Origin: Gimesia maris
GTDB taxonomy: Bacteria; Planctomycetota; Planctomycetia; Planctomycetales; Planctomycetaceae
Direction: 5' to 3'
NCBI RefSeq assembly: GCF_008298035.1
Contig: NZ_CP042910.1
Location: 6,820,001-6,884,000 of the forward strand
DNA: 64,000 nt
A program made the position numbers and the translations under genes. This document shows, in pieces, positions 38,701 through 47,328 of this stretch (its first letter is position 1; every line of letters begins with the position of its first letter). The notes beneath the pieces were generated by a model. That model saw only the letters and a list, made by a program, of their open reading frames with translations, did no database searches and was not told the origin of the DNA.

Positions 38701-40020
38701 AATATCAGCTTTGCCCGGTTTTCTGACCATCGGATCTGCGGCCGGTTTCTTTGCATTCACTTTTTCCTGTTTGTCTTTGGGCTCCGGCTTGGAGGCATCC
38801 AGGGGCAAGTCCGGTTTCTGGGCGATGACCTGGTGACTGAAACGAACAGAGGCAATGCCGACAAACAGCAGAACCGTCAAGAGCAGACAGACATAGCAGC
38901 GGGAGCGTTTCAGTGTATTAAAATCGCGTGGCGTCTCCAGCCATTTTAATCTGCGAAGCAGGAAACTGCGATCGGCCATTGCCAGTGCCGACGCGCGGGT
39001 TTCTGCTCCCTGACGATGCAGCGCCCAGCCAGCCAGCAACTGCCGATAGCTTTCAATGTCGTCAATCGAATCTGCGGCCAGTGCATCGGACATGTGCTCA
39101 CACGCCAGCCGATGCCGTGCAGTCAACCGCCAGACCAGTGGATGAAACCACCAGATTGCAGACACGAGACGTGAGAGCAGGTCCCAGAATAAGTCGAAGC
39201 TGGCCACGTGCGATAATTCATGCATCAGAATCGCGCGGCGTTCGGACTGAGATAATTCATTGACCCAGGAAACAGGGAGCAAGATAGAAGGTTTAATCAG
39301 TCCGACGGTACAGGGGCCTTCTATCTGCGGCGAAACGCGAACCGGTGGTCCATGATTGAAATTGAACTGCGCCGCCAGTGCTTCACATTCACTCTGCAGT
39401 GAAGCGGGCGCTGTTTCTGCATAACATAACAGTTTCCTCACCCGTTGAATCTGCCAGCCGATGCGCAGAAGTAAAAGCAAACTGACGGCGCCCCAACAGA
39501 CCAGCCACCAGGAGATTTCTGATGGAACCGGCGAAGCTGTCTGCCGGACTGTAATAGAATGCGTTCTGATTTCAGATTCAACAGGAGTGACTGCCGCCGC
39601 TGGTAGATCTGACTCAGCTTGCGTGTCTGAAGGGATATCGGCAACCGATGGTTCTGATGCCATCTTCGCGTCGGATTGTTTCGGCTCCGGCGAAACCGTC
39701 GGAAAGTTCAGGGGGGCAGGTTGCAGGGAAACAACAGGCTCCGGCTCTACGCTTTCTGAAATGACAGGTGTCTCATTTTCTCTGAAAGTCTCTGTTGAAT
39801 CTGCGGTTTCTGACTCAACCGGGGGTAAAACCGCCAGACTGGTGACAGGCAGACAGAGACAGGCCAGAGGCATGAGCAGAGCTGCGAAAATCAGGCAGCG
39901 TGAGAGCAGTATCGACCAGCGCGGATTGCGATTGCGGATCAGTCTTAGTATCACCCAACCCAGTGCCAGTAGCAGACTCAGTCGGACCAGTGTGTGTATG
40001 ATGAAAGTGACGTCATCCAT
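35752..40020 (-). CDS. M56 (BlaR1-like) membrane metallopeptidase with long Ig-like C-terminal region
   Basis: 1,422 residues. The N-terminal membrane part (helices near 5-28, 40-58 and 170-188) leads to the zinc site HELSH (267-271) with third ligand Glu308 in CEHMSD, then a further helix at about 375-392. This is the BlaR1/MecR1 protease core, which cleaves a BlaI-type repressor after a signal. The remaining about 1,000 residues lie outside and contain several carboxypeptidase-regulatory/Cna-B-like beta domains (VVDDKGQPVEGAKV, VVDPLGQPIEGAVV, VVNQNAEPVPGITV) and an unrecognised tail, instead of a penicillin-binding sensor. The BlaI-like gene is directly upstream (51 bases) on the same strand, so both form an operon. 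The signal sensed is unknown. Confidence 0.9.
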   Translation of the reverse strand: MDDVTFIIHTLVRLSLLLALGWVILRLIRNRNPRWSILLSRCLIFAALLMPLACLCLPVTSLAVLPPVESETADSTETFRENETPVISESVEPEPVVSLQPAPLNFPTVSPEPKQSDAKMASEPSVADIPSDTQAESDLPAAAVTPVESEIRTHSITVRQTASPVPSEISWWLVCWGAVSLLLLLRIGWQIQRVRKLLCYAETAPASLQSECEALAAQFNFNHGPPVRVSPQIEGPCTVGLIKPSILLPVSWVNELSQSERRAILMHELSHVASFDLFWDLLSRLVSAIWWFHPLVWRLTARHRLACEHMSDALAADSIDDIESYRQLLAGWALHRQGAETRASALAMADRSFLLRRLKWLETPRDFNTLKRSRCYVCLLLTVLLFVGIASVRFSHQVIAQKPDLPLDASKPEPKDKQEKVNAKKPAADPMVRKPGKADINLKQTTPKIVTVVDDKGQPVEGAKVRVGWWEDNEGDMQLKIVINPPITNQKGEVTIQVPDGAARAQISAEAEGYANAGKQYSLSGSPKLVLQPGRIIRVKALDVKGNRLPDAYPLLEDSHILGREFKQDDQRLGYFTSPVVKLDRRWMRVVARNEEGPVLFSHLIDVTNPQRVEEDGTIVAILEPGIRLEGRLDDSVPRPIKNGCVELYINEGQDHKIGGGWTWEQTATVKEDGTFEFDSLPTGGQAQLFALVDGYQSTRPTVQSLKNYLKRHNAGEESILDNAIQRHDAFWPHLFPLTQGLYKTEVELPCTPTTSLDVKVVDPLGQPIEGAVVKFNPNGLFFGGELFIPAIVSLEMSNQIIRHNNEEVKQRYQWGNDTFLSVKTDAQGIARVRNLPAEDSESYKVSADGYQMPIYPNSFEDGPRRYALIDLSGGKTLRRTITMEKYVPVSSREILVVNQNAEPVPGITVTVNEIAFENAPDDWQLWASQRFGPMASEKTGDDGIVRLQLPLEVNGEAVSRLRITVQGRVKIEGTLRDAYVQRKRLIIPRKADGRVVVLTISKEEPREKNQFFDVAVTYEKPEALLSHLPKLLLKKLQTQPSMVVLNGLLKMNQFDAATPLQFTSDWNLIGKISSKKSERSPIATIATPQGERVIVLCAVRPKDATWELKPKLRFPPRAAFVFDAEGTLIRMLGGWASSRGSYCNVMLNNLGGTDDYFITTSAFETHGPFEYIQHWYQIGQEDKPALTFYGYANATSWSGKPGPSQPLAEFGYLDLGFNGSRPDHLVCGVLPNGTQAPRKIYWDGVRKQFIAPVRESVDGTPLFKVIPAESHQFVPLKVEPGDLVVAGGRRDYKNWHAWSCVVPQGKTARVHLFSVDASGGQPVETDYFTRELSAGQHNLHLHFADNQQEQSQSDAEIQIDDTIKEKLTVPRVPIAGVPSVKGVPMARTGKGPLDLFNRKTNQKQQRLIWHVELLDAGEAVE

Positions 40021-40071
40021 TTTCAGGTCCTCTACCAGTTTAAATTTCGAAAAGGAGAAAAGTGTCGTCCA

Positions 40072-40428
40072 TCACGATTCGCCGCGGGCAATCTTCTTGA
40101 GCTGTTTGAGTTCTTCAGGACTCAAACGTTCCTTCTCTGCCAGCTCCATCAGCAGTTGACCCGTGGAACCCCCGGTAAAGACTTCTGCCAGCCTCCTGAC
40201 AGTTTGTCGCAGTTGTGTTTCGCGTTTGACTTTTGGCGAATAGAGATAAGCCCTTCCATTACGTTTCCGCGTCAGCAGTCCACGCTCGACCATGCCGACC
40301 AGTACGCTGCGCAGGGTACCGTTATCGATGTCCCAGCCAAACGATTCCTGGAGTTCAGCCGGCTTTTGAGGCGACTTGTTCCATAACAGACGCAACACTT
40401 CGAGTTCATTCTGATTGGGTTGATCCAT
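40072..40428 (-). CDS. BlaI/MecI/CopY-family transcriptional repressor
   Basis: 118 residues from ATG 40428; GAGG lies seven bases upstream, and an ATG frame extension to 40482 would run through the operator. The winged-helix region (NELEVLRLLWNKSPQKPAELQE, TLRSVLVGMVERGLLTRKRNGRAYLYSP) is typical, with a C-terminal dimerisation helix set (LLMELAEKERLSPEELKQLKKI). Repressors of this family bind inverted repeats as dimers and are inactivated by their partner M56 protease. The M56 gene follows after 51 bases. Two TGTGA-N5-TCACA palindromes just upstream are the likely autoregulatory operators. Confidence 0.9.
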   Translation of the reverse strand: MDQPNQNELEVLRLLWNKSPQKPAELQESFGWDIDNGTLRSVLVGMVERGLLTRKRNGRAYLYSPKVKRETQLRQTVRRLAEVFTGGSTGQLLMELAEKERLSPEELKQLKKIARGES

Positions 40429-40468
40429 AAGAAAGCCTCTTTCCAAAAGGAGAAACACCATTCCTATC

Positions 40469-40524
40469 TGTGATCTTTTCACACTTCGAGAGAAACATCA
40501 AGACAAATATGTGAACTTTTCACA
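40469..40524 (-). promoter_or_regulatory. Paired palindromes, probable operators of the first BlaI/M56 operon
   Basis: TGTGATCTTTTCACA (40469-40483) and TGTGAACTTTTCACA (40510-40524) share 14 of 15 bases, each with TGTGA/TCACA half-sites five bases apart. Their centres are 41 bases apart, close to four helical turns. They lie 41-97 bases upstream of the repressor start, where BlaI-family operators are expected. The sequence differs from the classical TACA/TGTA-type BlaI site. Confidence 0.72.
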
Positions 40525-40551
40525 GTTTTACTTGATCCGACCACAGGCGGA

Positions 40552-41394
40552 TTAATCAGAGTGATGTGGTTTCAACTGCAGCAGCAGACTGGGATCGTCG
40601 GTATAAATGCGTTCGATGCCCTGCTGGAGCAGTTTCTGCATCAATGCGGGATCGTTGACGGTCCAGGCGCCTGGTTCGAGGCCGGCGGCTTTGATCTTTT
40701 GAACTTTCTCGGGGGTGATGCCTTTATAGTTCAGAACGAGTGCTTCGAAACCGCGCTGTTTGGCGATTTTGATGTCGGCGTCGAGATCGGTGTCGGCACC
40801 GCGATCCCAGAAGACGGGGATCGTGGGTGCCAGCTGTTTGACCTGCGACATGTAATTCAGGTTCCCGTCATTGAAGCCGACCCAGGGTTCCATATTGAGT
40901 CGTTTCACCAGCGCAACGGATTCTTTCACACAGTCTGCCTTGGGTTGAATCGAGACGCGGGTCTTGTGCTGCTGTTTTATCATTTTGAGCACCTCTTCCA
41001 GCAAGGGCATCTCTTGAGGCGGGCATTCTTCTTTTGACAGCTGATGCCGTTTACGAAAGTCCGTTGCGACGTCGACTGTTTTGAGTTCCTCAAAAGTCGA
41101 GTTGGCGACATCCAGATTTTTATCCCCGACACGCTGTGTGGTTTTGTCGTGTGTGACGACCAGTTGACCATCCTTGGTCAGGAAGATATCGAGTTCGATC
41201 CAGTCTGCACCGACGGCAACTCCACTGCGAAAGGCGGGCATTGTGTTCTCGGGATGCGCTCCCGAATTCCCCCGGTGTGCGGTGACGCCGTTCTGTAAGA
41301 AACGGGTTTCTGACCCTGCATCGGCCACAGTAGTCCGTGCAGTCGGACCGAGTAGACTGCAGAATGCAAACAGGATAAAAGTAAGTTTCGTCAT
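40552..41394 (-). CDS. Glycerophosphodiester phosphodiesterase, exported
   Basis: 280 residues from ATG 41394 (GGGAG nine bases upstream), which gives a clean signal peptide (LTFILFAFCSLLGPTA); an upstream ATG at 41427 is less likely. The GDPD TIM-barrel signature is complete: TAHRGNSGAHPENT at the start (catalytic His), then WIELDIFLTKDGQLVVTHD with the metal-binding Glu/Asp and second catalytic His. The C-terminal AWTVNDPALMQKLLQQGIERIYTDDP is the usual end. It hydrolyses deacylated phospholipids to glycerol-3-phosphate and an alcohol in the periplasm, supplying carbon and phosphate. It stands alone; its stop is just upstream of the palindromes of the leftward BlaI operon. Confidence 0.93.
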   Translation of the reverse strand: MTKLTFILFAFCSLLGPTARTTVADAGSETRFLQNGVTAHRGNSGAHPENTMPAFRSGVAVGADWIELDIFLTKDGQLVVTHDKTTQRVGDKNLDVANSTFEELKTVDVATDFRKRHQLSKEECPPQEMPLLEEVLKMIKQQHKTRVSIQPKADCVKESVALVKRLNMEPWVGFNDGNLNYMSQVKQLAPTIPVFWDRGADTDLDADIKIAKQRGFEALVLNYKGITPEKVQKIKAAGLEPGAWTVNDPALMQKLLQQGIERIYTDDPSLLLQLKPHHSD

Positions 41395-41667
41395 CGGGTC
41401 AGACTCCCAGGGGAAGACGTAATTCATGCGGAGGGTGCAACTTCGCTGATTGAGACATTCACTTTAGCATGCTGGCGATGGGGGAGAAACGATCCTAAAG
41501 CGGATTTTCCGATCTGATTCACTTTATTCGAATGTCATGAAGAATCTGTTGAAAGCCAGCTGATTCTGACAATCTTGTTGACTATCAAATTTCAGAGAAT
41601 TACGATTGACCTCAGTTGGTGGGGAGGGGAGACCCTCGATTTCAAGTTTTTTAAGGGAACCAGTTTG

Positions 41668-42825
41668 ATGATCAGATCAAGACTCATGAAAGGCACAGTC
41701 AGTATTCTGGCGCTGATGCTGCTGCTGACAGGCGATCCGCTGTTGCAGGCGGGCGTGACCAAAGAGGCAGCGAGCAAGTATCTCAAAGATGTGCAAAAAG
41801 GAAATCCCGATTTCAAGTCGGTTGGTAAAATCACATTTGGACCCGGCGGATTGCTGGTGGTGGCGGACCCTGCGAAAGCGACAATTACAGTTATTGATAC
41901 TCACGATGTCGGACCGTTGAAGAAACTGGAACAGAAAGTTTCCAAAGTGGATGTGGCAGTCGCATCCAGCCTGGGCGTCGAACCCTCACAGATTGACATC
42001 GCCGACATGGCCGTCAATTCACTAAGCGGTAACGTGTATCTCGCCGTCAATCGCAAGACCGACGGACAGCCTGCGATCCTGATGATCAACGCGCAGGGCA
42101 AAGTCAAAAACTTTGACCTGTCGGAAGTCGACTATATTCAGGTTGCGCTGCCCGGCGGAAAAGATTCCAAAATCCGCAACATCACCGGCGTCGCATTGGC
42201 CAGTGACCGTCTGCTGGCGGCTGCACAGTCGAACGAAGAATTCGCTAACAAAATTTATTCGATCCCCCTGCCCTTAACACATGGCACTTCCGCCGATATC
42301 TACAGCGCGGAAACCTATCATGTCGCACACAAAAGATGGGAAACCAAAGCGCCAATCCAGTCGTTCGTACCTTACTCGAACAAAGGGAAGAACTACATCG
42401 TCGGTGCTTTCGCCTGTACGCCCATTGCCAAGTTTCCCCTGGATGAACTGCAGTCCGGCAGCAAAGTCAAAGGAACCAGCGTGGTGGAACTGGGTTCGGG
42501 TAACCGACCACTCGACATGCTGACTTATGAAAGTGACGGCAAGGAATGGCTGTTGACCAATACATTCCGCTTCCACTGGAAGAAGAGCATGTACGGCCCG
42601 AGTAAATGGTGGGGCGTGCGTGTGAATATGGATTACCTGGACGCGGAAGACATCAACGAAGAAGCGGCCCGCCGCGATGTTAAACAGAAGACCGGCCCTG
42701 ACGGCATTGAAATTGTCGATCAGTTGTCCGGTGCCGTTCACATCGACAAGCTGCAGAAAAAAGAAATCGTCGTGCTGCGTGATAATGACGGGCACTTCGA
42801 TCTGGAAATTACCGAATTGCCATAA
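41668..42825 (+). CDS. Exported hypothetical protein, probable beta-propeller
   Basis: 385 residues from ATG 41668, preceded by AAGGGA nine bases upstream; an in-frame ATG at 41575 would add an unlikely leader. The signal peptide is KGTVSILALMLLLTGDPLLQAG. The mature part shows repeated blade-like strands (GKITFGPGGLLVVADPAKATITVIDT, NSLSGNVYLAVNR, ITGVALASDRLLAAAQ, RPLDMLTYESDGKEWLLTNTF), consistent with a YVTN/NHL-like propeller. No catalytic motif is visible. I do not recognise the family; a periplasmic binding or scaffolding role would be a guess. A strong terminator follows immediately, so it is its own transcription unit. Confidence 0.75.
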   Translation: MIRSRLMKGTVSILALMLLLTGDPLLQAGVTKEAASKYLKDVQKGNPDFKSVGKITFGPGGLLVVADPAKATITVIDTHDVGPLKKLEQKVSKVDVAVASSLGVEPSQIDIADMAVNSLSGNVYLAVNRKTDGQPAILMINAQGKVKNFDLSEVDYIQVALPGGKDSKIRNITGVALASDRLLAAAQSNEEFANKIYSIPLPLTHGTSADIYSAETYHVAHKRWETKAPIQSFVPYSNKGKNYIVGAFACTPIAKFPLDELQSGSKVKGTSVVELGSGNRPLDMLTYESDGKEWLLTNTFRFHWKKSMYGPSKWWGVRVNMDYLDAEDINEEAARRDVKQKTGPDGIEIVDQLSGAVHIDKLQKKEIVVLRDNDGHFDLEITELP

Positions 42826-42845
42826 CGAGTGACCTCCTCTGGTTC

Positions 42846-42896
42846 ACAGACTCTTTTCTGTTCAGGTTTGGGAATGGAAAAGAGTCTGTTTTTTTC
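42846..42896 (+). terminator. Rho-independent terminator
   Basis: ACAGACTCTTTT (42846-42857) pairs perfectly with AAAAGAGTCTGT (42878-42889), followed by a run of T to 42895. It lies 20 bases after the stop of the preceding gene and inside the region that an early start of the next gene would cover, which argues for the later start used there. Confidence 0.93.
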
Positions 42897-42951
42897 GAGT
42901 CAACTGTCGATTGCATGTAGCACCGTTCAAGTTTTGAGGAATGCCTCTCTG

Positions 42952-44151
42952 ATGTTAAAATCATCATCTGCAGCAGGCTGGTCATTCAGCCGGCACATTA
43001 TGCAGTTTACAGTCTGTGTTCTTTTAATGGATCTACCGGTTTGCGCCGCTGGTATGCCACAGGAGGAGCCATTTCATCTCGCGTTTGAAGCAGATGCGAA
43101 AGATCCTCGATTGTGCCGCGTAGTGGTGACCGCAGAGAGTGTCCGATTCTGGACATCTCTTGTCGACGCGGACGAAACGCAGTTTCAGCGGGTACTCTCA
43201 CTGAAGCGGGAGTCGCAAAGCGATCAGAAACTGCCTGTCATGCTGGGAAATTATCAACTGAAAGACGTTCGCCTGGAATTCAAGCCGGCGTTTCCGCTGG
43301 TAAGAGGCAACCGTTACCAGGCGACCTTTGATCCCGCGGCATTAAAGCTGGCGACAGAAAAACCGGATCGACGTCTGCAGGCTACGCATGTGGTTCCGCT
43401 GCCCGACAGCAAGCCGCCGCGTGTACTGTCGATCTATCCTTCGGGTAATCAACTGCCCGCCAATCATCTGAAATTTTATATTCAATTCTCCGAGCCGATG
43501 CAGCAGGGAGATATTTTCGAACACTTTTCGCTGTTCAACAAAACTCAAGGGCAACTCGTGCCCCGTCCGTTTCGCCACACGGAACTCTGGTCACGCGATG
43601 GCAAACAGCTCACGCTCTGGTTTCATCCGGGCCGACAGAAAACGGGGGTGAACCTGAATGTCGAACTCGGGGCCGTTCTGAATGCGGGGCAGGAATATGA
43701 ACTGCGAATCAGTCCGCAATGGGCCGCGTTGTCGGGACACGCATCAGGCAGCGAAGTCAGAAAAACATTCCAGGCGGTTGCCATGGATGAACGTCAGCCG
43801 GAAATTAACGACTGGAAATTGAAGTCCCCTGCCGAGGGAACCCGCGCGCCACTGATCTGTCAGTTGGGAGAGTCTCTGGATTTTGCGCTACTACACAGCC
43901 AGCTGAGCGTACAAACTGCAAATGGCGATCAGATCGCAGGGAAGATCGAGTTGGCCAAAGCAGAATCGGTCTGGAAATTCACGCCGGACACAGCCTGGCA
44001 GCCGGGCGCGTATCAACTGGTGGTAGGAACCGTTTTAGAAGATCTGGCGGGCAACAGTCTGCAGCAGCCGTTCGCTGTGGACCTTTCGAAACAGCCGGAA
44101 GTCTCGAATCCCGTCGGCGATTCTGTTACACTTCCTTTCGAAATCAAATAG
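42952..44151 (+). CDS. Exported protein with Ig-like (SbsA/Big_5-type) domains
   Basis: 399 residues from ATG 42952, chosen because the in-frame ATG at 42829 lies before the upstream gene's terminator. A hydrophobic segment (HIMQFTVCVLLMDLPVCAAG) serves as signal peptide. Two regions resemble bacterial Big_5/SbsA Ig-like domains: PPRVLSIYPSGNQLPANHLKFYIQFSEPM and the C-terminal WQPGAYQLVVGTVLEDLAGNSL, the usual place of such domains in surface proteins. A first beta-rich region precedes them. No enzyme motif is visible. It ends 30 bases before the sulfatase gene on the same strand and may be co-transcribed with it; a role in the periplasm or at the cell surface is inferred. Confidence 0.75.
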   Translation: MLKSSSAAGWSFSRHIMQFTVCVLLMDLPVCAAGMPQEEPFHLAFEADAKDPRLCRVVVTAESVRFWTSLVDADETQFQRVLSLKRESQSDQKLPVMLGNYQLKDVRLEFKPAFPLVRGNRYQATFDPAALKLATEKPDRRLQATHVVPLPDSKPPRVLSIYPSGNQLPANHLKFYIQFSEPMQQGDIFEHFSLFNKTQGQLVPRPFRHTELWSRDGKQLTLWFHPGRQKTGVNLNVELGAVLNAGQEYELRISPQWAALSGHASGSEVRKTFQAVAMDERQPEINDWKLKSPAEGTRAPLICQLGESLDFALLHSQLSVQTANGDQIAGKIELAKAESVWKFTPDTAWQPGAYQLVVGTVLEDLAGNSLQQPFAVDLSKQPEVSNPVGDSVTLPFEIK

Positions 44152-44181
44152 TCGACTGATGCTCCCACCTGAGGTTTACAG

Positions 44182-45612
44182 ATGTTGCGCGCCCTGTCTG
44201 TTTTGTTGCTGATCTGTTTGTGTCAACCGGTTTCTGCTGCAGAGAAATCGCCTAACATTGTCTTCATACTGGCGGATGACCTGGGCTGGAAAGATCTCGG
44301 CTGCTATGGAGGCACACTCGCGGAGACGCCTCACCTGGATCAACTGGCATCGGAAGGGATGAAATTTACCAACGCCTATTCCCCGGCTCCGATTTGTTCT
44401 GCTTCGCGGGCGGCGATTTTGACCGGAAAAACTCCCGCGCGATTGCATTTTGAATTTGTGACAAAACCTGCCGGCGTGAAACCTCCCGTACGTCAATTGA
44501 TGCCACCCGCATACACGCAAAATCTGTCTCTGGATGAAGTCACGATCGCGGAGATACTGCAGCAGGCAGATTACCAGACCGGTTTCTTCGGGAAATGGCA
44601 TGTCTGTGAGCATTTCAAACATTACCTGGGCTGGAATCCGACTCATGGACCAAAGCAGCAGGGATTTCAGTCAGCGAAAGAAACGTTTGGCAGTCATCCG
44701 TATGCAAAGAAATTTAACTGGCAGCCCGGCGATTTCAAAGAGGGCGAGTTCCCGCCTGACGCGGTGACAGGGCATGCGATTGATTTTATCAAACAGAAAC
44801 GGGAGCAGCCTTTTTTCCTGTACCTGTCTTACTTCCATGTGCATACACCGGTCCGGGCACCGACTGACTGGCTGGTGAAAAAGTATCAGAAGCGGGCTGC
44901 GGCTGACACGGGTGACGAGATCCTCCGCACCCATTATGGTGCGTTCATCGAAACGCTGGATGCTTATGTGGGGCAGGTCCTGACAGCCTTGGATCAACAG
45001 GGTTTACGCGAATCGACGCTGGTTGTATTCACGTCCGATAACGGTGGGCATCCCGAGTACGCCGACAATGCGCCTCTGCGAGGCAGTAAATGGAACCTGT
45101 ATGAAGCGGGCATCCGCGTGCCTCTGCTGGTGCGCTGGCCGCAGCACGTTCAAGCAGGAAGCGGCTGCACAAAACCGGTGAGTGGAATCGATCTGTTTCC
45201 TACGTTTTGTGATGTGGCACGGGTGGATTGCTCTGCGTTGACACTGGATGGTGAGAGCCTGCTTCCCCTGTTCCACGGGGCAACTGCTGCCTGGCCTGAA
45301 CGGGCTTTAACGTGGCACTTCCCTTATTACCATCCGGAAAAAGGTTATACCAAAGCGAAAGAGACAATCGAAATAAACGACTTCATCGTCAGCAAAACGA
45401 AACCGGTGTCTGCCATTCGCCGGGGGGACTGGAAACTACTGCAATTTTATGAAACCGAACAGAGTGAGTTGTACGACTTGAGCAAGGATCCTTCCGAGCA
45501 ACGCAACCTCAGTAGTACTCACCCGAAGCAAGCAGCAGAACTGCAGTCCGAATTGAAACAGAAGCTGCAGGCACAACGGGCGCGTTATCCTGTCGCTGCC
45601 AAAGCTGAGTGA
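44182..45612 (+). CDS. Exported sulfatase (arylsulfatase family)
   Basis: 476 residues with a signal peptide (LRALSVLLLICLCQPVSA). The metal-binding start NIVFILADDLGWKDLGCYGG (Asp32, Asp33) and the formylglycine motif CSASR with Cys72 (in ICSASRAAILTGKTP) are intact, so it should be a cysteine-type sulfatase that needs maturation by a formylglycine-generating enzyme. GKWHVCEH and VVFTSDNGGHPEY contribute further active-site residues. It removes sulfate esters, most likely from sulfated polysaccharides, which planctomycetes degrade widely. A GAGG ribosome-binding site lies seven bases upstream. It is convergent with the DUF1501 gene, 15 bases apart. The exact substrate is unknown. Confidence 0.93.
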   Translation: MLRALSVLLLICLCQPVSAAEKSPNIVFILADDLGWKDLGCYGGTLAETPHLDQLASEGMKFTNAYSPAPICSASRAAILTGKTPARLHFEFVTKPAGVKPPVRQLMPPAYTQNLSLDEVTIAEILQQADYQTGFFGKWHVCEHFKHYLGWNPTHGPKQQGFQSAKETFGSHPYAKKFNWQPGDFKEGEFPPDAVTGHAIDFIKQKREQPFFLYLSYFHVHTPVRAPTDWLVKKYQKRAAADTGDEILRTHYGAFIETLDAYVGQVLTALDQQGLRESTLVVFTSDNGGHPEYADNAPLRGSKWNLYEAGIRVPLLVRWPQHVQAGSGCTKPVSGIDLFPTFCDVARVDCSALTLDGESLLPLFHGATAAWPERALTWHFPYYHPEKGYTKAKETIEINDFIVSKTKPVSAIRRGDWKLLQFYETEQSELYDLSKDPSEQRNLSSTHPKQAAELQSELKQKLQAQRARYPVAAKAE

Positions 45613-45627
45613 AGTCGAACGAGCGAA

Positions 45628-47037
45628 TTAACCAAGCTCAGCAATCGGAGCGGAAGGACCTTCAACCAGTGGTGTGGGACGTCCGCCCGGTTTAATCCAG
45701 TGACCGTAGGGATCGATGCCCAGTTTCTTGAAGACCGTAGCACCCAGGTCTCCGGGGCCCAGTCGACGTTCAGCGATTTCACCACCGCGACGATCGGTGG
45801 CACCAATGACCTGACCGCCGGGCACTCCTGCACCCGCTGCCAGCATCGACATGACAGGAGTCCAGTGTCCGCGGCCATCGGTTTTGGTAATGACGGGACC
45901 TCGACCGAATTCACCCAGTACCAGTACCAGCGTCGTATCGAGCAGACCTCGTTCATCAAGATCACTGATCAGCGTGGCGATACCATGATCGAGAACCGGC
46001 AGCATTGGCTTGAGGCCTTTGTTGATGCCGCCCCATTTGACTTCGTCGCCGTGATGGTCCCAGTGTCCCCAGGCGTCGCTCATCGTAATGAAAGTCACTC
46101 CCGCTTCGACGAGTCGGCGGGCCAGCAGTGATTTCTGTCCAAAGGAATGATTACCGTACTTTTCGCGAACCTGGGCTGATTCCCGATTCACATCAAAGGC
46201 TTTGGCAACATTGCCTGAGAGCACCATGTCGTACGCTTCCTGCACATAACGATCCTGCAGGGAAAGTTCGGGCGAGAGCTCTGTATGTTTTCGCAGTCGA
46301 TCAAACTGCTGACGTAATTCTTCACGGTCCGTCAGGCGGGCGGTCTGCACACCGGCAGGCATTCCGAATTTTCCAGCAGACTTGACGCCGTCCAGAGGTT
46401 CATAACGATGCCCGAGATGACCGGCACCATAGATGTCGGCGGCCATACTGTCGGCTAATGCGACGAAGCCGGGCATGCCCGGTACATTGGGACCACGGAA
46501 TTTCGCGGCGACCGAACCCATGGATGGATAACCGCCGCCGTCCCGATTGTCGTTCGTACGACGTGACTTGGGATTGCAGGCCTGAAAAGTCGTCGGTGTG
46601 TGGTTACTGGATGACGCGTCCATGGAACGGATAATGGCGAACTTGTCCATCATCGCAGCCTGCTCTGGCATATGCTCACAGATTTCAATGCCGCTGACGG
46701 AAGTCTGAATCGGATTGAAGGGACCACGGATTTCCTTTGGTGCCTGCGGTTTGAGATCCCACATATCCAGCTGACTGGGTCCACCAGACAACCAGATCAT
46801 AATCACAGACTTGGCCTGAACCGGATGCGTGAGCTGAGCCTGTGGTGCGGCCAGCGCCTGTCGCTTGAGTAGTTCGGGCATCGAAAGTCCGGCCAGTCCC
46901 GCCATTCCCATCTGCAGAAACCAGCGACGGCTGCCGACGTGCACCAGATCAGAACCGGGGGCAAACGCGGAAAATCCGCTGCCAGACTCATGATGTTGTC
47001 CGTGGGAAATACTGGAGCGGTTGAGTGATTGGGACAT
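45628..47037 (-). CDS. DUF1501 family protein (sulfatase-fold), exported
   Basis: 469 residues from ATG 47037, with GGGAG seven bases upstream; an in-frame ATG at 47058 is less likely. The N-terminus contains SRRWFLQMGMAGLAGLS, a twin-arginine-like export signal. DUF1501 blocks follow: SVIMIWLSGGPSQLDMWDLKP, FNPIQTSVSGIEICEHMP, IIRSMDASSSNHTPTTF and VLVLGEFGRGP. The family belongs to the alkaline phosphatase/sulfatase superfamily, is found in large numbers in planctomycetes and is usually paired with a DUF1553/DUF1549 cytochrome-like protein; no such partner is in this window. The enzymatic activity of the family is not established. Confidence 0.93.
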   Translation of the reverse strand: MSQSLNRSSISHGQHHESGSGFSAFAPGSDLVHVGSRRWFLQMGMAGLAGLSMPELLKRQALAAPQAQLTHPVQAKSVIMIWLSGGPSQLDMWDLKPQAPKEIRGPFNPIQTSVSGIEICEHMPEQAAMMDKFAIIRSMDASSSNHTPTTFQACNPKSRRTNDNRDGGGYPSMGSVAAKFRGPNVPGMPGFVALADSMAADIYGAGHLGHRYEPLDGVKSAGKFGMPAGVQTARLTDREELRQQFDRLRKHTELSPELSLQDRYVQEAYDMVLSGNVAKAFDVNRESAQVREKYGNHSFGQKSLLARRLVEAGVTFITMSDAWGHWDHHGDEVKWGGINKGLKPMLPVLDHGIATLISDLDERGLLDTTLVLVLGEFGRGPVITKTDGRGHWTPVMSMLAAGAGVPGGQVIGATDRRGGEIAERRLGPGDLGATVFKKLGIDPYGHWIKPGGRPTPLVEGPSAPIAELG

Positions 47038-47328
47038 CCGAATTCTCCCGTAGTTCAATCGAGTGGTCGATTATTAATTAAGGTTAGATAAAAAACGGTT
47101 TTTGAAATAAAAAACAAACCCTCTTCTATCCTATCTTTTGTGGTGAGCAGCTCAGGCAGGACTTTTAAGTATTATCAGCATACACGAATATGATCGGAAA
47201 TAACAACGCGAAGTTCCTGAGAATTATTAAGAATCTTCATTGATATGTTCATTCAGACAGTACCCCGGCGGTATAATTCCTGCAATACCTGCCAACCGAA
47301 CCAGTCAGAATGGCATTTCCACGTTAAC

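Noticed and set aside
39994-40386. A rightward frame across the first BlaI gene
   Set aside because: Antisense to the repressor and the start of the M56 gene.
42829-42951. Early start of the Ig-like protein gene
   Set aside because: The stretch contains the preceding gene's terminator, and the encoded residues are not signal-like.
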